DNA from: Flagellimonas profundi
GTDB lineage: Bacteria > Bacteroidota > Bacteroidia > Flavobacteriales > Flavobacteriaceae
NCBI RefSeq assembly: GCF_017313275.1
Contig: NZ_JAFLNM010000006.1
Span: forward strand, 1-64,000
Direction of reading: 5' to 3'
DNA: 64,000 bases
In this document: one piece after another, positions 16,746 through 26,145 of the stretch
Layout: each line of letters starts with the position of its first letter
Position numbering within the stretch: position 1 is the stretch's first letter
The notes under the pieces: model-generated
What the model was told of the DNA's origin: nothing
The model's input: the letters and a program-made list of their open reading frames with translations, nothing else
The model's database searches: none
Position numbers and translations under genes: made by a program

Positions 16746-17093
16746 TTATGTATTCGATTCGTCAAATCTATCCCCATGGGAAGGAGGTACTGAAATCACG
16801 ATAAATTCCAAGTTTTCAGTTTGGTCATTCCTTATTCGGTGTGGTACTTTTGGTTGGATGTGAATTCCGTTCCCGCTTTCTACAGTTATAATTTCGTTTC
16901 CAATTTCAAAAGTTGCCTTTCCCTTTAAAATCCTAAAAAACTGTTGGGCATTGTTGTGCCAATGTTGTTTTTCTTGTGTATTTGGCGGCATTAATTCTTC
17001 AATTACACTCAAACTTGCTGATTTGACCAAATGCCATCCAGTGCAATTGTTCCCCCAGATATAGTGTTCACTGTTTTCTTTAGATTTTTTCAT
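16746..17093 (-). CDS. Cupin-domain protein
   Basis: This 115-residue single-domain cupin has both conserved motifs: motif 1 around HWHNNAQQFFRILKGKATFEI and motif 2 GNGIHIQPKVPHRIRN. The histidines of a metal site (HxH in motif 1, a late His in motif 2) are present. Stand-alone cupins of this length act as small-molecule binders or isomerases and cannot be assigned from sequence. It converges with the MBL gene. Confidence 0.82.
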   Translation of the reverse strand: MKKSKENSEHYIWGNNCTGWHLVKSASLSVIEELMPPNTQEKQHWHNNAQQFFRILKGKATFEIGNEIITVESGNGIHIQPKVPHRIRNDQTENLEFIVISVPPSHGDRFDESNT

Positions 17094-17837
17094 TTGGATT
17101 GGTTTTTCAGATCACTCAAACCTTTTGTAAAGCAATAGTGCCAAATTCATTCACTTGCTCCTCGATTGTAACCCCGTTGGCTATTAGCTGACTTTAAGAG
17201 GGTTTTTGAAACCACTATTATTTGAACAAAACGGTATGCCCGTTTACATTTTTAAGTCAATGGTACCTTCCAAATATTTAACTGCCTTTCCCTGAATGGT
17301 AACATTGTTCTTATTCAACTAACATAGTAATTTCCCTCCACGTGCGGAAATTTGTAAAGCTCTTAGGTTTGTTTTGTTCAATCTCTCAGACCAAAAAGGG
17401 ATTAAGATACAATTATCAGGACAGTCAACACTATTTCAAACTCGTTTCTTGTGGTTTTATGGATTGGAGACAAAAATTATGGTTACCACTCAATAGTTAT
17501 CAAACCCTACTATAGAATTGTGTAATGATAATCGTTGTTAAGGACTTGACATACCAAAAGGAGCAAAAACTAATTTGTCACTAATGCATTTGTTTTAGCC
17601 CCAATCGATAGCAAAAGAGCTAATCTGGATTTTAATTTAAATCAAGGATGGGATATAAAATGGATATTATGTTTTCAGGGGTCATGTATCAATAAGGCAA
17701 GGAATGTAATGAATTTGAATTTCAGATAGTATGGGCTTGTCGGGAAGCAATAACGGTTCAAGCTTTTAGCTGAACCGTTATCCTATGTGTCCCATGGTAG
17801 TTTCGAATACTGGAATTCAAATCTATTTTGAGAAAAT
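17094..17837. other. Long gene-free stretch
   Basis: There is no credible gene in 744 bp. A minus-strand fragment reading NNVTIQGKAVKYLEGTIDL (about 17319-17263) ends in a stop and has no start, so it may be a relic. An 11-bp perfect inverted repeat (ATAACGGTTCA / TGAACCGTTAT) at 17750-17781, extended by an inner AGCT pairing, sits just past the end of the minus-strand gene at 17838. It may stop transcription, although no T-run follows. Confidence 0.4.
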
Positions 17838-18221
17838 TTAGTCCATCACGCTTTCCAGATGCCAAATTTTTGAAACGATTTGCCAACCATGCTCTCCATT
17901 AACAAAGGCTAAGTGGTCCACAAATATATTTTTGTGTGCCCTGATTCGTATTTTTACAGTAGCACAATGAGCTGATAACCAGTCAATCATTAGAATTTCT
18001 GCCTCGGGCTCTTGTTTAACACTTGCCGGAGATACCCTTCCTCCAACATCTCTGCTAAAACTATCAATGGGTTCAACAAAAACCTTTCCTTGGTCAACGT
18101 CAAATAGGCTAGAGTCTTTGTGAAACACTTTGTTGAGTAGCTCAGTGTTGCAATAATAAAGAGCATCAAAATAGGTTTCCACTGCTTTAATTAAATCGGT
18201 AGGGGTATGCTGCTTTTCCAT
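17838..18221 (-). CDS. NTF2-like protein (lumazine-binding-like family)
   Basis: This 127-residue NTF2/SnoaL-fold protein shows an N-terminal helix with AVETYFDALYYCNTELL, then KVFHKDSSLFDVDQGK. The later strands VKIRIRAHKNIFVDHLAF and GWQIVSKIWHL are typical of the Lumazine_bd_2 group. Such proteins are small-ligand cavities, a few being enzymes. It is divergent from the LysR regulator gene 130 bp away, a common regulator-target layout. A second NTF2-like protein, a lipoprotein, is at 21050. Confidence 0.8.
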   Translation of the reverse strand: MEKQHTPTDLIKAVETYFDALYYCNTELLNKVFHKDSSLFDVDQGKVFVEPIDSFSRDVGGRVSPASVKQEPEAEILMIDWLSAHCATVKIRIRAHKNIFVDHLAFVNGEHGWQIVSKIWHLESVMD

Positions 18222-18357
18222 TATTTCTAAATTTTAAATTCGCTGTAAAATTATTTAGCCCATTAGAAAGCTAGAAATCCTAACGATGAATGATTCAAAA
18301 CTATAACTGAAATATTTTCAGATTATATGGTAGTGATATTTAGTAACTTTGAGGTCT

Positions 18358-19245
18358 GTGGAAATCAAATATTTTAGACTTATAAAAACAATAGAGGAGG
18401 AGGGCAGTATTGCCAATTCTGCTGAAAAATTGTTTTTGACACAATCGGCATTAAGTCACCAATTGAGGGATTTGGAAGAGCGTTTGGGTTTTAAGGTTTT
18501 CCATAGAAAACGCAACAAATGGCATTTGACCGAGGAAGGTACAGAACTGTATAAACTAGGGAATTCCATACTTAATAGTATTGAAAGGGGATTCCGGAAT
18601 ATTGAACAGTTGCGAACAAATTCTGTTGGTAAGGTTAAGTTCAGTACAGAGTGTTATAGTTTTTATCGAGGCCTATCATCATTTATCCAAAAAATGGGTC
18701 TTTTGTATCCAGAAATAGATGTGGAATTGGTTCTTGACGCGACACACCAACCTATTCCAAAAATTTTAACGAATGAAATCGATATTGCCATAGTTACCCA
18801 GAAGCCCATACAGGGCAGCCTGTCAAATTTAGAAGTGTACGAAGACGAAATCGTTGGTGTTATGCATAAAGAAAATCCATTGAGTCAGGGTGCATTTTTA
18901 GAGGCAACCGATTTTTTGGAAAGCCATTTAATAATTCACTCCTTTCCTTTGGAGACTGTGGCAGTATACAACCATTTTTTAAAACCAAATAAAATTGTTC
19001 CATTGCATATTTCTGCGATTCCATTGACCGAGGTCGCTTTAGAAATGATAGCTGCGAATATGGGAATTATGTGTATGCCAAAATGGGCTTTGAAACCTTT
19101 TAAGTTGCCAGAAGAGCTTACATTTAAGCGAATAGGTAAGAATGGTTTAAAAAGAACACACTATCTGGTCTTTCGGACTTTGGATAAGGACAAAAAATAC
19201 ATGAATGATTTTATCATAAATTTCCAGGAGACTTTTTCAAAATAA
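18358..19245 (+). CDS. LysR-family transcriptional regulator
   Basis: This is a LysR-type regulator of about 295 residues. The N-terminal winged HTH is canonical (EEGSIANSAEKLFLTQSALS, then HQLRDLEERLGFKVFHR), followed by a two-lobed periplasmic-binding-like effector domain. I prefer the GTG at 18358, which starts the protein as (M)EIKYFRLI as usual in this family. A TTG at 18349 is the alternative. It is divergent from the NTF2-like gene and probably controls it. The effector is unknown. Confidence 0.9.
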   Translation: MEIKYFRLIKTIEEEGSIANSAEKLFLTQSALSHQLRDLEERLGFKVFHRKRNKWHLTEEGTELYKLGNSILNSIERGFRNIEQLRTNSVGKVKFSTECYSFYRGLSSFIQKMGLLYPEIDVELVLDATHQPIPKILTNEIDIAIVTQKPIQGSLSNLEVYEDEIVGVMHKENPLSQGAFLEATDFLESHLIIHSFPLETVAVYNHFLKPNKIVPLHISAIPLTEVALEMIAANMGIMCMPKWALKPFKLPEELTFKRIGKNGLKRTHYLVFRTLDKDKKYMNDFIINFQETFSK

Positions 19246-19416
19246 CATTTGATAAAAACCGAAACTAAAGCATAAGATATGATTCGAAGCCTTTTTAGAC
19301 TAAAGAGGTTTTTTTAAATATTTAATAATAGGAGCTTTCTATTGAGTGTTTTGCGCCCTATTGTTGAAACTACCGGTTAACTGTGGTTTTTAATTTCGTG
19401 CTTCGTTGTTCAACGG

Positions 19417-19857
19417 TCAAATCCGTTTGGACAGGTCCTTTACCATGGTAATGGCTGATTCTGGACATATATCCTTGAATTCTGCCGTATTCTTTATGGA
19501 GTCTGGACAATCTGTTCTTTGGACCAACTTAAAACCTAACTTTTTAAATAATTGCTCAGCGGTTGTGGTCAGAAGGTACAACGTTTGAATTTTTTGTTTG
19601 GAAGAGTGTTTTATGACATGTTCAATCAGTTTTGAGCCAAACCCTTGGTTTTTAAAATCCTTCTTTACAGCTAATGACCTTAATAGTCCAAATTTGTTAA
19701 ATGTTTCCAATCCAATTACTCCAACCAGTTCCTGTTGATTTTTTAAAACCCAAAAGGTTATTGTTCCGTATCGGATATCTTTCACCGGGAGATTTTCTGA
19801 GATTAAAAGATTTCGTATTTCCCTTGTATCTTTCTCTGTACTTTCAGTAATAATCAT
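19417..19857 (-). CDS. GNAT acetyltransferase, ArsN2-like
   Basis: This 146-residue GNAT N-acetyltransferase has the acetyl-CoA loop as KNQGFGSKLIEHV, preceded by GLLRSLAVKKDF. The C-terminal string LYLLTTTAEQLFKKLGF and then NTAEFKDICPESA is the hallmark of the ArsN2 subgroup, often associated with arsenic-resistance loci. No other ars gene is nearby, so an arsenic role is only suggested by similarity. It lies downstream of, and on the same strand as, the AraC gene at 19914, with a 56-bp gap. Confidence 0.85.
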   Translation of the reverse strand: MIITESTEKDTREIRNLLISENLPVKDIRYGTITFWVLKNQQELVGVIGLETFNKFGLLRSLAVKKDFKNQGFGSKLIEHVIKHSSKQKIQTLYLLTTTAEQLFKKLGFKLVQRTDCPDSIKNTAEFKDICPESAITMVKDLSKRI

Positions 19858-19913
19858 TTTAAAGAAGTTTTATATGATATGCTTTACTCTAAGTTTAGAG
19901 TGTTTCAAAATAG

Positions 19914-20777
19914 TTATGGTATACTATCCCTATATTCCGTGGGGCTCATATTTTTCACGACCTTAAAAGACCTGTTAAAATTTGAGAAATTGTTAAATCC
20001 ACATTGCAGATATATCTGTGATATGGTCAAGCTTCTATCATGTAGCAATTTGCAGGCATGGCCTATACGAAATTCATTGAGAAATGTGGTAAAGGTCTTA
20101 TGGGAGTAGGACTTGAAATACTTACAAAATGCCGTTGGAGTCATATGGGCCACATTGGCGACTTCATCCAATTTAATCGGACGCGTAAAATTGTTCATGA
20201 CATACTGATAGATTTTTTCAATCCGTTCCACTTTTTTATGATCATATGACGTCCTGAAGTTGACACTGGCCAAACAATCATAACTTTTGACATCCTTCAG
20301 TTCATCCAATATTTTGAGTAAGTAGATCAATCGTTGGAGATAGTTGCCCTTGGCCAACTTTTTCACATATATGGCGATGCGCTGTTTTGGTTTTCCGTTA
20401 ATCGAGACTCCTCTTTGAACCTGAGCCAAAATTTTACGTAGGTCGTAGGATTCGGGAGTGGCCAATGATTTTCCTTCCAACCATTCGATATCGAAATGAA
20501 CGATGATAGCCTTGAATCCCTCCGGTTCGTTGCGGTCCATACATTCTTTGTCTGAACACCAAAAATGTGGAAGTCTAGGACCCATAAATACCAAGTCCCC
20601 ATTGGTGAATCGGTCTACATGATCGCCCACCACTCGTTTACCCTCTCCTTTTTCAATCAAAACGATTTCATAAACATTATGAAAATGTAAAGGTGAATTA
20701 AGATAGGGAAGGTATAATTTCTTCGCGGTGACAGGCCCTTGAAAAATACTGTTCGAGTCAATTAATATAGGCTTCAT
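19914..20777 (-). CDS. AraC-family transcriptional regulator
   Basis: This is a regulator of about 287 residues with an N-terminal cupin-like sensor (HFHNVYEIVLIEKGEGKRVV) and a C-terminal double HTH. The latter reads IKLDEVANVAHMTPTAFCKY and, at the end, ISQIYLQCGFNNFSNFNRSF then MSPTEYR. I use the ATG at 20777 (MKPILIDS); an upstream TTG at 20807 would add ten residues. AraC proteins of this layout respond to small carbon compounds. The target is not evident. The nearest divergent gene is the lipoprotein at 21050. Confidence 0.92.
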   Translation of the reverse strand: MKPILIDSNSIFQGPVTAKKLYLPYLNSPLHFHNVYEIVLIEKGEGKRVVGDHVDRFTNGDLVFMGPRLPHFWCSDKECMDRNEPEGFKAIIVHFDIEWLEGKSLATPESYDLRKILAQVQRGVSINGKPKQRIAIYVKKLAKGNYLQRLIYLLKILDELKDVKSYDCLASVNFRTSYDHKKVERIEKIYQYVMNNFTRPIKLDEVANVAHMTPTAFCKYFKSYSHKTFTTFLNEFRIGHACKLLHDRSLTISQIYLQCGFNNFSNFNRSFKVVKNMSPTEYRDSIP

Positions 20778-21049
20778 ATAAGGATGAAAATATAGAATTT
20801 TATCCAAAAAAAAGGTTTTAAGAGATGTTTAGGGCAAAATATGTGCACTATTGGATAAATATTATCAATTCAGGAATACATTGAGTAGGTAATTTTGGTC
20901 TGTTGTTTTTTCCCGGATATAAACGTTTTTATATGTAATGACCAATGACCTGATTTCCATATATCAGGTTTTAAAGTGGTACCTGGCATTGGTAAACGGG
21001 GAAGGATAAAAACGATTGGTAAAATGTGAAGAATAAAAAAAGAATATCT

Positions 21050-21565
21050 ATGAAAATTTTACAAAGACCTTTAATTATACTGATTTTGATAATGTCTATA
21101 GCTGCATGTAAGAAAAGCAAGGAAGGGGTTAAGGAGGAAAGTGTAGAAAACACTGTTATCATCGAAAAAGAAAAGCAGGCAATTTTGGAGAGCCTCAGAA
21201 CCGAAACGGAGGATGCGTTCAATAGGGACTACCAAGCGTGGAGGACAAATTGGGTCCATCAACCATCTGTGGTCAAGACATATATGAACTTTGCAGATAG
21301 TTCATTTTCTGAGATGCTTGGTTGGAGAGAAGTGGATGATTTTGTGAAGACTTATATTAAAGAACACCCTGAGCCTGTGCCAACTCCGGTACAACCTGAC
21401 AATGTAACCATACAAGTGTTCGGAACGGGTGCATGGGTGAGCTATCGGACGTTTGATGAGACCTTTGGGAACAAAAGGGAAACCCGTCTCATGGTAAAGG
21501 AAGCCGGGCAATGGAAAATAGCGGGGATGCATACAACCATATATGGATTTGAACCAGTAAGATGA
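21050..21565 (+). CDS. NTF2-like (SnoaL-type) lipoprotein
   Basis: This 171-residue protein uses the ATG at 21050; a GTG at 21026 only extends the charged start. The leader MKILQRPLIILILIMSIAAC ends in a lipobox (Cys20), followed by a lysine-rich linker. A SnoaL/DUF4440-like domain follows, with NRDYQAWRTNWVHQPSVVKT, then GTGAWVSYRTFDE and a final GQWKIAGMHTTIYGF. Such domains bind small ligands in a cone-shaped pocket. The predicted location is the periplasmic face of a membrane. Confidence 0.75.
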   Translation: MKILQRPLIILILIMSIAACKKSKEGVKEESVENTVIIEKEKQAILESLRTETEDAFNRDYQAWRTNWVHQPSVVKTYMNFADSSFSEMLGWREVDDFVKTYIKEHPEPVPTPVQPDNVTIQVFGTGAWVSYRTFDETFGNKRETRLMVKEAGQWKIAGMHTTIYGFEPVR

Positions 21566-21936
21566 TAATATACCGTAAACCTGTGTCATACATAGCCCTG
21601 TCCATAAAGGATTAGGACTTTCCAGAAAATATGACCACGCTTTAGTCTTGGGATAAAGAGTTAAGGCCAGAACAAGGGAAGGGACAAAAAATGAAATCAC
21701 CCTTTTGGGCGGTTAGGAACTTTATTATATGCTACGGGACAAATTTCTTAGAATTATATCCATGGTGTCGCAATACGATGTGGTATCCTATCTCGGTATT
21801 TCACTTACCCCATTGGGCCTAATCCGTGCGAAAATTAGAAAAGCATGCTATTTTTTACATGTGCAATACTACTTGGAAGGACTGCTTTGCTTTGTGGGAC
21901 AACTGCCATTAAGGGTAGTAAACCAAATACATACCA
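21566..21936. other. Gene-free stretch
   Basis: No convincing gene, hairpin terminator or repeat was seen in these 371 bp. An open frame running from 21729 into the next gene has no coding character and overlaps it out of frame. Confidence 0.4.
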
Positions 21937-22440
21937 ATGAACCGAACACTAAAGTACTTTTCCATGGTGACCGTATCCGTTTTTTTAGGTGGTCAGATTA
22001 CCGAAGGATTATTCCTTGTGCCGCATTGGAAAGGATTGGCCCCGGAACAATTTTATCTGTATTACGCCAAATTTGGGCCATCTATTGGATATTTTTATAC
22101 GGGTCTTACCCTAGCGGCCACCCTAGTGCCATTGTTGTATAGTGTTAAAGCCTTTTATCACAAAGATCTGCATTTGCCCTATTTCGTTCTTTCCACCTTT
22201 TTCATGCTTACGGTAATTGTGTTGTTCTTTATATTTTTCAAGAGTACCAACCAGCACTTTTATGCTGCAGACCTTAACGCCGCGACCTTAAAATTAACAT
22301 TGGAAACCTGGGAAATTTGGCATTGGATACGAATACTCCTTGAAATGATTTCATTGATTTTATTGCTATATGGTTTGAATACCTTTGAACCCTGCGGTTT
22401 AAAATCAAACCTTATTTCTAAAGAAAGCCAAAAGGAATAG
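21937..22440 (+). CDS. Four-span membrane protein, DUF1772-like
   Basis: This 167-residue inner-membrane protein has four hydrophobic segments (about 5-25, 48-70, 82-105, 135-155). Between spans 3 and 4 it carries LTLETWEIWHWIRILLEM. A Trp/His/Arg motif there is typical of the DUF1772 (anthrone-oxygenase-like) family. The function is unknown. The stop is one base before the ATG of the decayed DUF2147 gene, so both were probably one operon. Confidence 0.65.
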   Translation: MNRTLKYFSMVTVSVFLGGQITEGLFLVPHWKGLAPEQFYLYYAKFGPSIGYFYTGLTLAATLVPLLYSVKAFYHKDLHLPYFVLSTFFMLTVIVLFFIFFKSTNQHFYAADLNAATLKLTLETWEIWHWIRILLEMISLILLLYGLNTFEPCGLKSNLISKESQKE

Positions 22441-22441
22441 T

Positions 22442-22862
22442 ATGAAACGATTCCGTATAGTTATCTTCATCCTTTGTTATGCAATTGCCCATGGTCAAAG
22501 TAGTATTGTAGAATAGGAAACGTATGATGATAAGACCAAGGAAAAAAAAGGCAATTATTGAAGTCTATAAGATTAGGGACCAATATTTCGTAAAAAATGT
22601 GAAAAATTATGGTGGTGCAGAGAATGGGCTATGTAGTTCATGCCAAGGAGACAAAAGGAGCAAACCCATCATTGGTATGGGTAAAATTGAAAATATTAAA
22701 AAGGTGGGCGATGTCTTTCAGAACGGTACCATTATGGACTCTAAAAATGGTAAAACCTATAATTGTTACATCAAGCTGCTCGACAAAAATAAGTTAAAGG
22801 TAAGAGGCTATTTGGGCATCGCTCTTTTGGGCGGGACCCAATATTGGATGACAAGAAAATGA
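22442..22862 (+). pseudogene. Disrupted DUF2147-family secreted protein
   Basis: The ATG at 22442 begins a good signal peptide (RIVIFILCYAIAHGQSSIV), but an in-frame TAG follows where the family normally reads SIVGxWxTYDD. After the stop the same frame continues ETYDDKTKEKK, then changes frame in an eight-A run (about 22542-22549). Translation resumes as KKAIIEVYKIRDQYFVKNV, then LLGGTQYWMTRK to a stop at 22862. One A fewer would restore the second half. The gene thus has two lesions relative to DUF2147 proteins (periplasmic, about 140 residues, function unknown). The first intact start downstream (22524) gives a product with no signal peptide. Confidence 0.75.
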
Positions 22863-22920
22863 CCCCTTTTTAATTATTGATTAACCAGTACACCGAACAA
22901 AGATTTAAAATAACAAATAC

Positions 22921-24216
22921 ATGCGTCAATATTATTGTACCTTTTTTATGCTACTTTTTGCATCTTTCCTGAGTGGTCAACAAGCAAAAACATATATCAA
23001 AGCTGGACTTTTTTATGACAGCGAGCAAAATGAATTTCTTGAAAACAAGTTGATTGTTGTGGAGAATGGTCTAATCGTTGAGGTCTCCGATGCAAACAAG
23101 GCCAATACAGATGGCCATCGATGGATAGACCTTTCTGCTTACGTCGTTTTACCGGGATTGATAGATGCGCATACCCATGTGCTTTTCTCCCAATCTCCGA
23201 AAGATGATTTTGCGGAACATTCGGTAATCACCCTTACTATGGAAAGTGAGGCCTTACGGGTGCTTAGAGGTTCCAAAAGGGCAAGGTCCTATCTTGACGT
23301 GGGTATAACAAGTATTAAGGATTTGGGAAATTCGGGGCTCTATTTGGACGTGGCTCTTAGGGATGCCATTGAGGAAGGTACGGTTATCGGGCCACGAATC
23401 TTTGCTTCTGGGCCCATACTGTCCGCCCCTGGGGGACAAATTTACGGTGTCGAACCAAAACATCAAGATTTGATTTCGGGAGAGTATCGAATCATCCGAG
23501 GTGTGGAAGATGCAAAAATTGCCGTTCAGGAACATGTAAATCAAGGCGTTGACCTTATCAAGATTTGTGCTGACAACTTACCGAACGAAACCGTACTTTC
23601 TTTGGAGGAGATGCAGGCCATTGTACGGACCGCACATGGGTATGGTCTCAAAGTAACTGCCCACGCGGTAACGGACGAATCTGCTCAGAAAGCAATTGAA
23701 GCTGGTGTTGATGGGATTGAACATGGTTTCAATATTTCCGATTCCACATTGAACATGATGGCAAAGAAGGATGTGTATCTGGTTCCTACAGAAAACAGTA
23801 GGGAGTACATGGAGTTGTTCAGTGAGTTAGCCGGATATGATTTTGGGAGTGACCAATGGATTGACAGGTATAGAGAAGCAATGACGGAACGATTACAAAA
23901 AGCAATTAAAATTGGAGTAACTATTGTGGCGGGTTCGGACAATTATAATGAATTGAATGTATCTAGGGGCAGTTCATCGATCGATATGTTCAAGGCTTAT
24001 TTTGACTCTGGCATGACCCCACTGGACATACTGCAATCGGCCACAATCCTTTCAGCCACGCACCTTGGAAAACAAAACGAAATAGGTGTGCTTAAAAAAG
24101 GTGCAAAGGCGGATATAATTGCCTTAAAAGGAAACGTTTTGACTGAATTTTATCCTACCATCAAAAGAGTGGTTTTTGTAATGAAAGATGGTAAAATAGT
24201 TAAATCAGCGGATTAA
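22921..24216 (+). CDS. Secreted metal-dependent amidohydrolase
   Basis: This 431-residue protein has a signal peptide (about 1-19, ending LSGQ). The TIM-barrel amidohydrolase motifs are VLPGLIDAHTHVLF (HxH), VTAHAVTDESAQ, IEAGVDGIEHGFN and a metal-binding Asp in VAGSDNYNE. The closing LKKGAKADIIALKGN is the usual C-terminal composite domain. Relatives include imidazolonepropionase-like and Xaa-Pro dipeptidase-like enzymes, so hydrolysis of a cyclic amide or dipeptide in the periplasm is likely. It stands alone, 58 bp after the DUF2147 relic. Confidence 0.88.
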   Translation: MRQYYCTFFMLLFASFLSGQQAKTYIKAGLFYDSEQNEFLENKLIVVENGLIVEVSDANKANTDGHRWIDLSAYVVLPGLIDAHTHVLFSQSPKDDFAEHSVITLTMESEALRVLRGSKRARSYLDVGITSIKDLGNSGLYLDVALRDAIEEGTVIGPRIFASGPILSAPGGQIYGVEPKHQDLISGEYRIIRGVEDAKIAVQEHVNQGVDLIKICADNLPNETVLSLEEMQAIVRTAHGYGLKVTAHAVTDESAQKAIEAGVDGIEHGFNISDSTLNMMAKKDVYLVPTENSREYMELFSELAGYDFGSDQWIDRYREAMTERLQKAIKIGVTIVAGSDNYNELNVSRGSSSIDMFKAYFDSGMTPLDILQSATILSATHLGKQNEIGVLKKGAKADIIALKGNVLTEFYPTIKRVVFVMKDGKIVKSAD

Positions 24217-24323
24217 AAAGAGTTTGCTAAAGGCACTGACTTGACCTTGACAGTAGAATCAAAACTAGGTAATGCAAAATAGGCGGTCCAAAGAATTAGC
24301 CAACAAATACAGGGAAGATTATT

Positions 24324-25388
24324 TTAGGGTACTTGCTGGTGAAATTTTTGTTCGTGGTCCAAAAGCCATTTTTTTCTTTGGACTCCACCACCATAGCCCA
24401 CTAGATTTCCATTTTTACCTAGGACTCTATGGCATGGAACTATAATGGATACACGATTATGTCCATTGGCTGATGCCAGGGCTCTTACTGCATTGTGACT
24501 GTTTAGTATTTGAGCTTGTTCAGTGTAGGTTGATGTGGTTCCAAATGGAATTTTTTGAAGGTTTTTCCATACCCTGATCTGAAAGTCTGTTCCAGGGGTT
24601 TCAAGAGGAATTTCGAACTTTTGTCTAGTTCCATCAAAATATTCGGTAATTTCCTTTTGGGTCTGTTTGATATGATTATTCTCGCCTGCAATTATATGGG
24701 CGTTTAGGAGATTTTGTAAACTCCTAAAGGCTGTTTCAAGCATTTTTCGATCGGCAAACTCCAGTAAGCAAACACCCTTTTTAGTGGCGCATACGAACAT
24801 AGGACCCAGAGGGGTAGTTAGTCTGCTAATTAAAATTACGTTTTCCGCTGTACTGTTTCTTGGGGAATTTCCAACGAGTTTTTTGAAAGTGTACCCAAAA
24901 CCACTTAAGGATTCGTAGCCGGAATCAAAGGCAGTTTCCGTAGTGTTTTTGCCCTGTTTCAACTCTTGAAAGGCCACATTGATCCTATACATTCTTTGAT
25001 AGGATTGGAAAGTCATTCCGTAATTTTTATTGAACCATCGCCTGACAACCTCAGGGCTGACATTTAATTGTCTGAGTTGATTATCTGAAATTTTTGATTT
25101 GGGATTTTCTTTGACCAATCGAATAGCGATTTGGACTGGTTCCGGTGCTTCGTTAGCGTTTTCAGTAGGTTTACAAACTTTGCAAGGTCTGTAACCATTA
25201 TCTAAAGCGTCCTTAAAGGACGTAAAAAATTCAACATTTTTCTTTTTTGGCTTTCTTGCCCTACAGGTCGCGATACAGAAAACCGAAGTCGTTTTAACAC
25301 CTACAAAAAAAATACCTACGAAATCTTCTCTTCTGGCCAACAAGGCCTCGTAATAAGTATCTATGGTCTTAGTTTCGGTAATACGCAT
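24324..25388 (-). CDS. ada: Bifunctional Ada: methylphosphotriester / O6-methylguanine DNA repair and transcriptional activator
   Basis: This 354-residue cytoplasmic protein has the full Ada architecture. The zinc/methyl-acceptor cysteines sit at 38, 42, 69 and 72 (FCIATCRARKP, then YRPCKVCKP). An AraC-type HTH follows (EVVRRWFNKNYGMTFQSYQR), then an O6-alkylguanine transferase domain with IIVPCHRVLGKNG (active Cys about 319). It transfers methyl groups from damaged DNA to itself and, once methylated at Cys38, activates its own operon. The ATG overlaps the stop of the upstream ICL/PEPM gene as TAATG, so the two are translationally coupled. Confidence 0.95.
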   Translation of the reverse strand: MRITETKTIDTYYEALLARREDFVGIFFVGVKTTSVFCIATCRARKPKKKNVEFFTSFKDALDNGYRPCKVCKPTENANEAPEPVQIAIRLVKENPKSKISDNQLRQLNVSPEVVRRWFNKNYGMTFQSYQRMYRINVAFQELKQGKNTTETAFDSGYESLSGFGYTFKKLVGNSPRNSTAENVILISRLTTPLGPMFVCATKKGVCLLEFADRKMLETAFRSLQNLLNAHIIAGENNHIKQTQKEITEYFDGTRQKFEIPLETPGTDFQIRVWKNLQKIPFGTTSTYTEQAQILNSHNAVRALASANGHNRVSIIVPCHRVLGKNGNLVGYGGGVQRKKWLLDHEQKFHQQVP

Positions 25389-26143
25389 TAAAAAAGTGAT
25401 TTAAAGGATTGCTGATTTAAAATTTCAGCGGTCCTTAACTTGAATTGTTGGTACATGTCCTCAAATATAAAGTTTCCCATACTTATTCGCTTTACACCTA
25501 AACCAGATAGCACATCGAAATCAGGAAGATTGGGCATGCACATCACATTGATGGGTAATTTGGAACAGTCAACAACTTCTTTAATATCAGATAGTTCTTC
25601 TATACCGGGAACAAAGATTCCATTTGCTCCGGCCTGTTCATAAAGCTGAATTCTTCTTTTGGTCTCCTCCAATTTGTTGGGTATGTTAAGCAAAAAGGTA
25701 TCGGTCCTTATATTTAGGAAAATTTCAATATTTTCCTTCCTTAGGATTTTGGTGACTTCGGAAATGAGATTTGAAAATCTTTCCGCTTCTACAAGAGACC
25801 GTTTTTTAGCTACAATACTGTCCTCTAAATTAACCCCAACAACCCCTAAATCCTTTAAGGCCTTCAAATGATTGGCAATGTCCTTACTATCCCGACTGTA
25901 ACCGGATTCCAGATCGACAGATAGGGGTAGATTTGAACAACAGGCAATTCTTTTTACCATATAATGTAACTCTAGAAAAGACATCTCTTCTCCATCTTGG
26001 TATCCAAGAAGCGAAGCAATTGCAGAACTGGATGTTCCCAGTGCTTGAAAATTTAATTCTTCGGCAATTTTTGCACTAGCCACGTCCCAGACATTGGCAA
26101 TCAATAAAGGCTTGTGGTCTTGATGTAAGTTGGTGAAATCCAT
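25388..26143 (-). CDS. Isocitrate lyase/PEP mutase-superfamily enzyme
   Basis: This 251-residue TIM-barrel enzyme of the ICL/PEPM superfamily shows ANVWDVASAKIAEELNFQAL at the start, then LPLSVDLESGYSRDSKDI with the Mg-binding acid cluster, then VVGVNLEDSIVAKKRSL and a NIRTDTFLL strand. Stand-alone members act as oxaloacetate decarboxylases, 2-methylisocitrate-lyase-like or C-C lyase enzymes, and the exact one is not distinguishable. It shares an operon with ada (TAATG overlap) and with the secreted protein gene 2 bp upstream. A coupling of this enzyme family to ada recurs in bacteria, but its purpose is unclear. Confidence 0.85.
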   Translation of the reverse strand: MDFTNLHQDHKPLLIANVWDVASAKIAEELNFQALGTSSSAIASLLGYQDGEEMSFLELHYMVKRIACCSNLPLSVDLESGYSRDSKDIANHLKALKDLGVVGVNLEDSIVAKKRSLVEAERFSNLISEVTKILRKENIEIFLNIRTDTFLLNIPNKLEETKRRIQLYEQAGANGIFVPGIEELSDIKEVVDCSKLPINVMCMPNLPDFDVLSGLGVKRISMGNFIFEDMYQQFKLRTAEILNQQSFKSLF

Positions 26144-26145
26144 TG

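Noticed and set aside
21729..22142. Plus-strand open frame of 137 codons overlapping the DUF1772-like gene
   Set aside because: Out of frame with a gene that has clear membrane spans; the composition is not coding-like.
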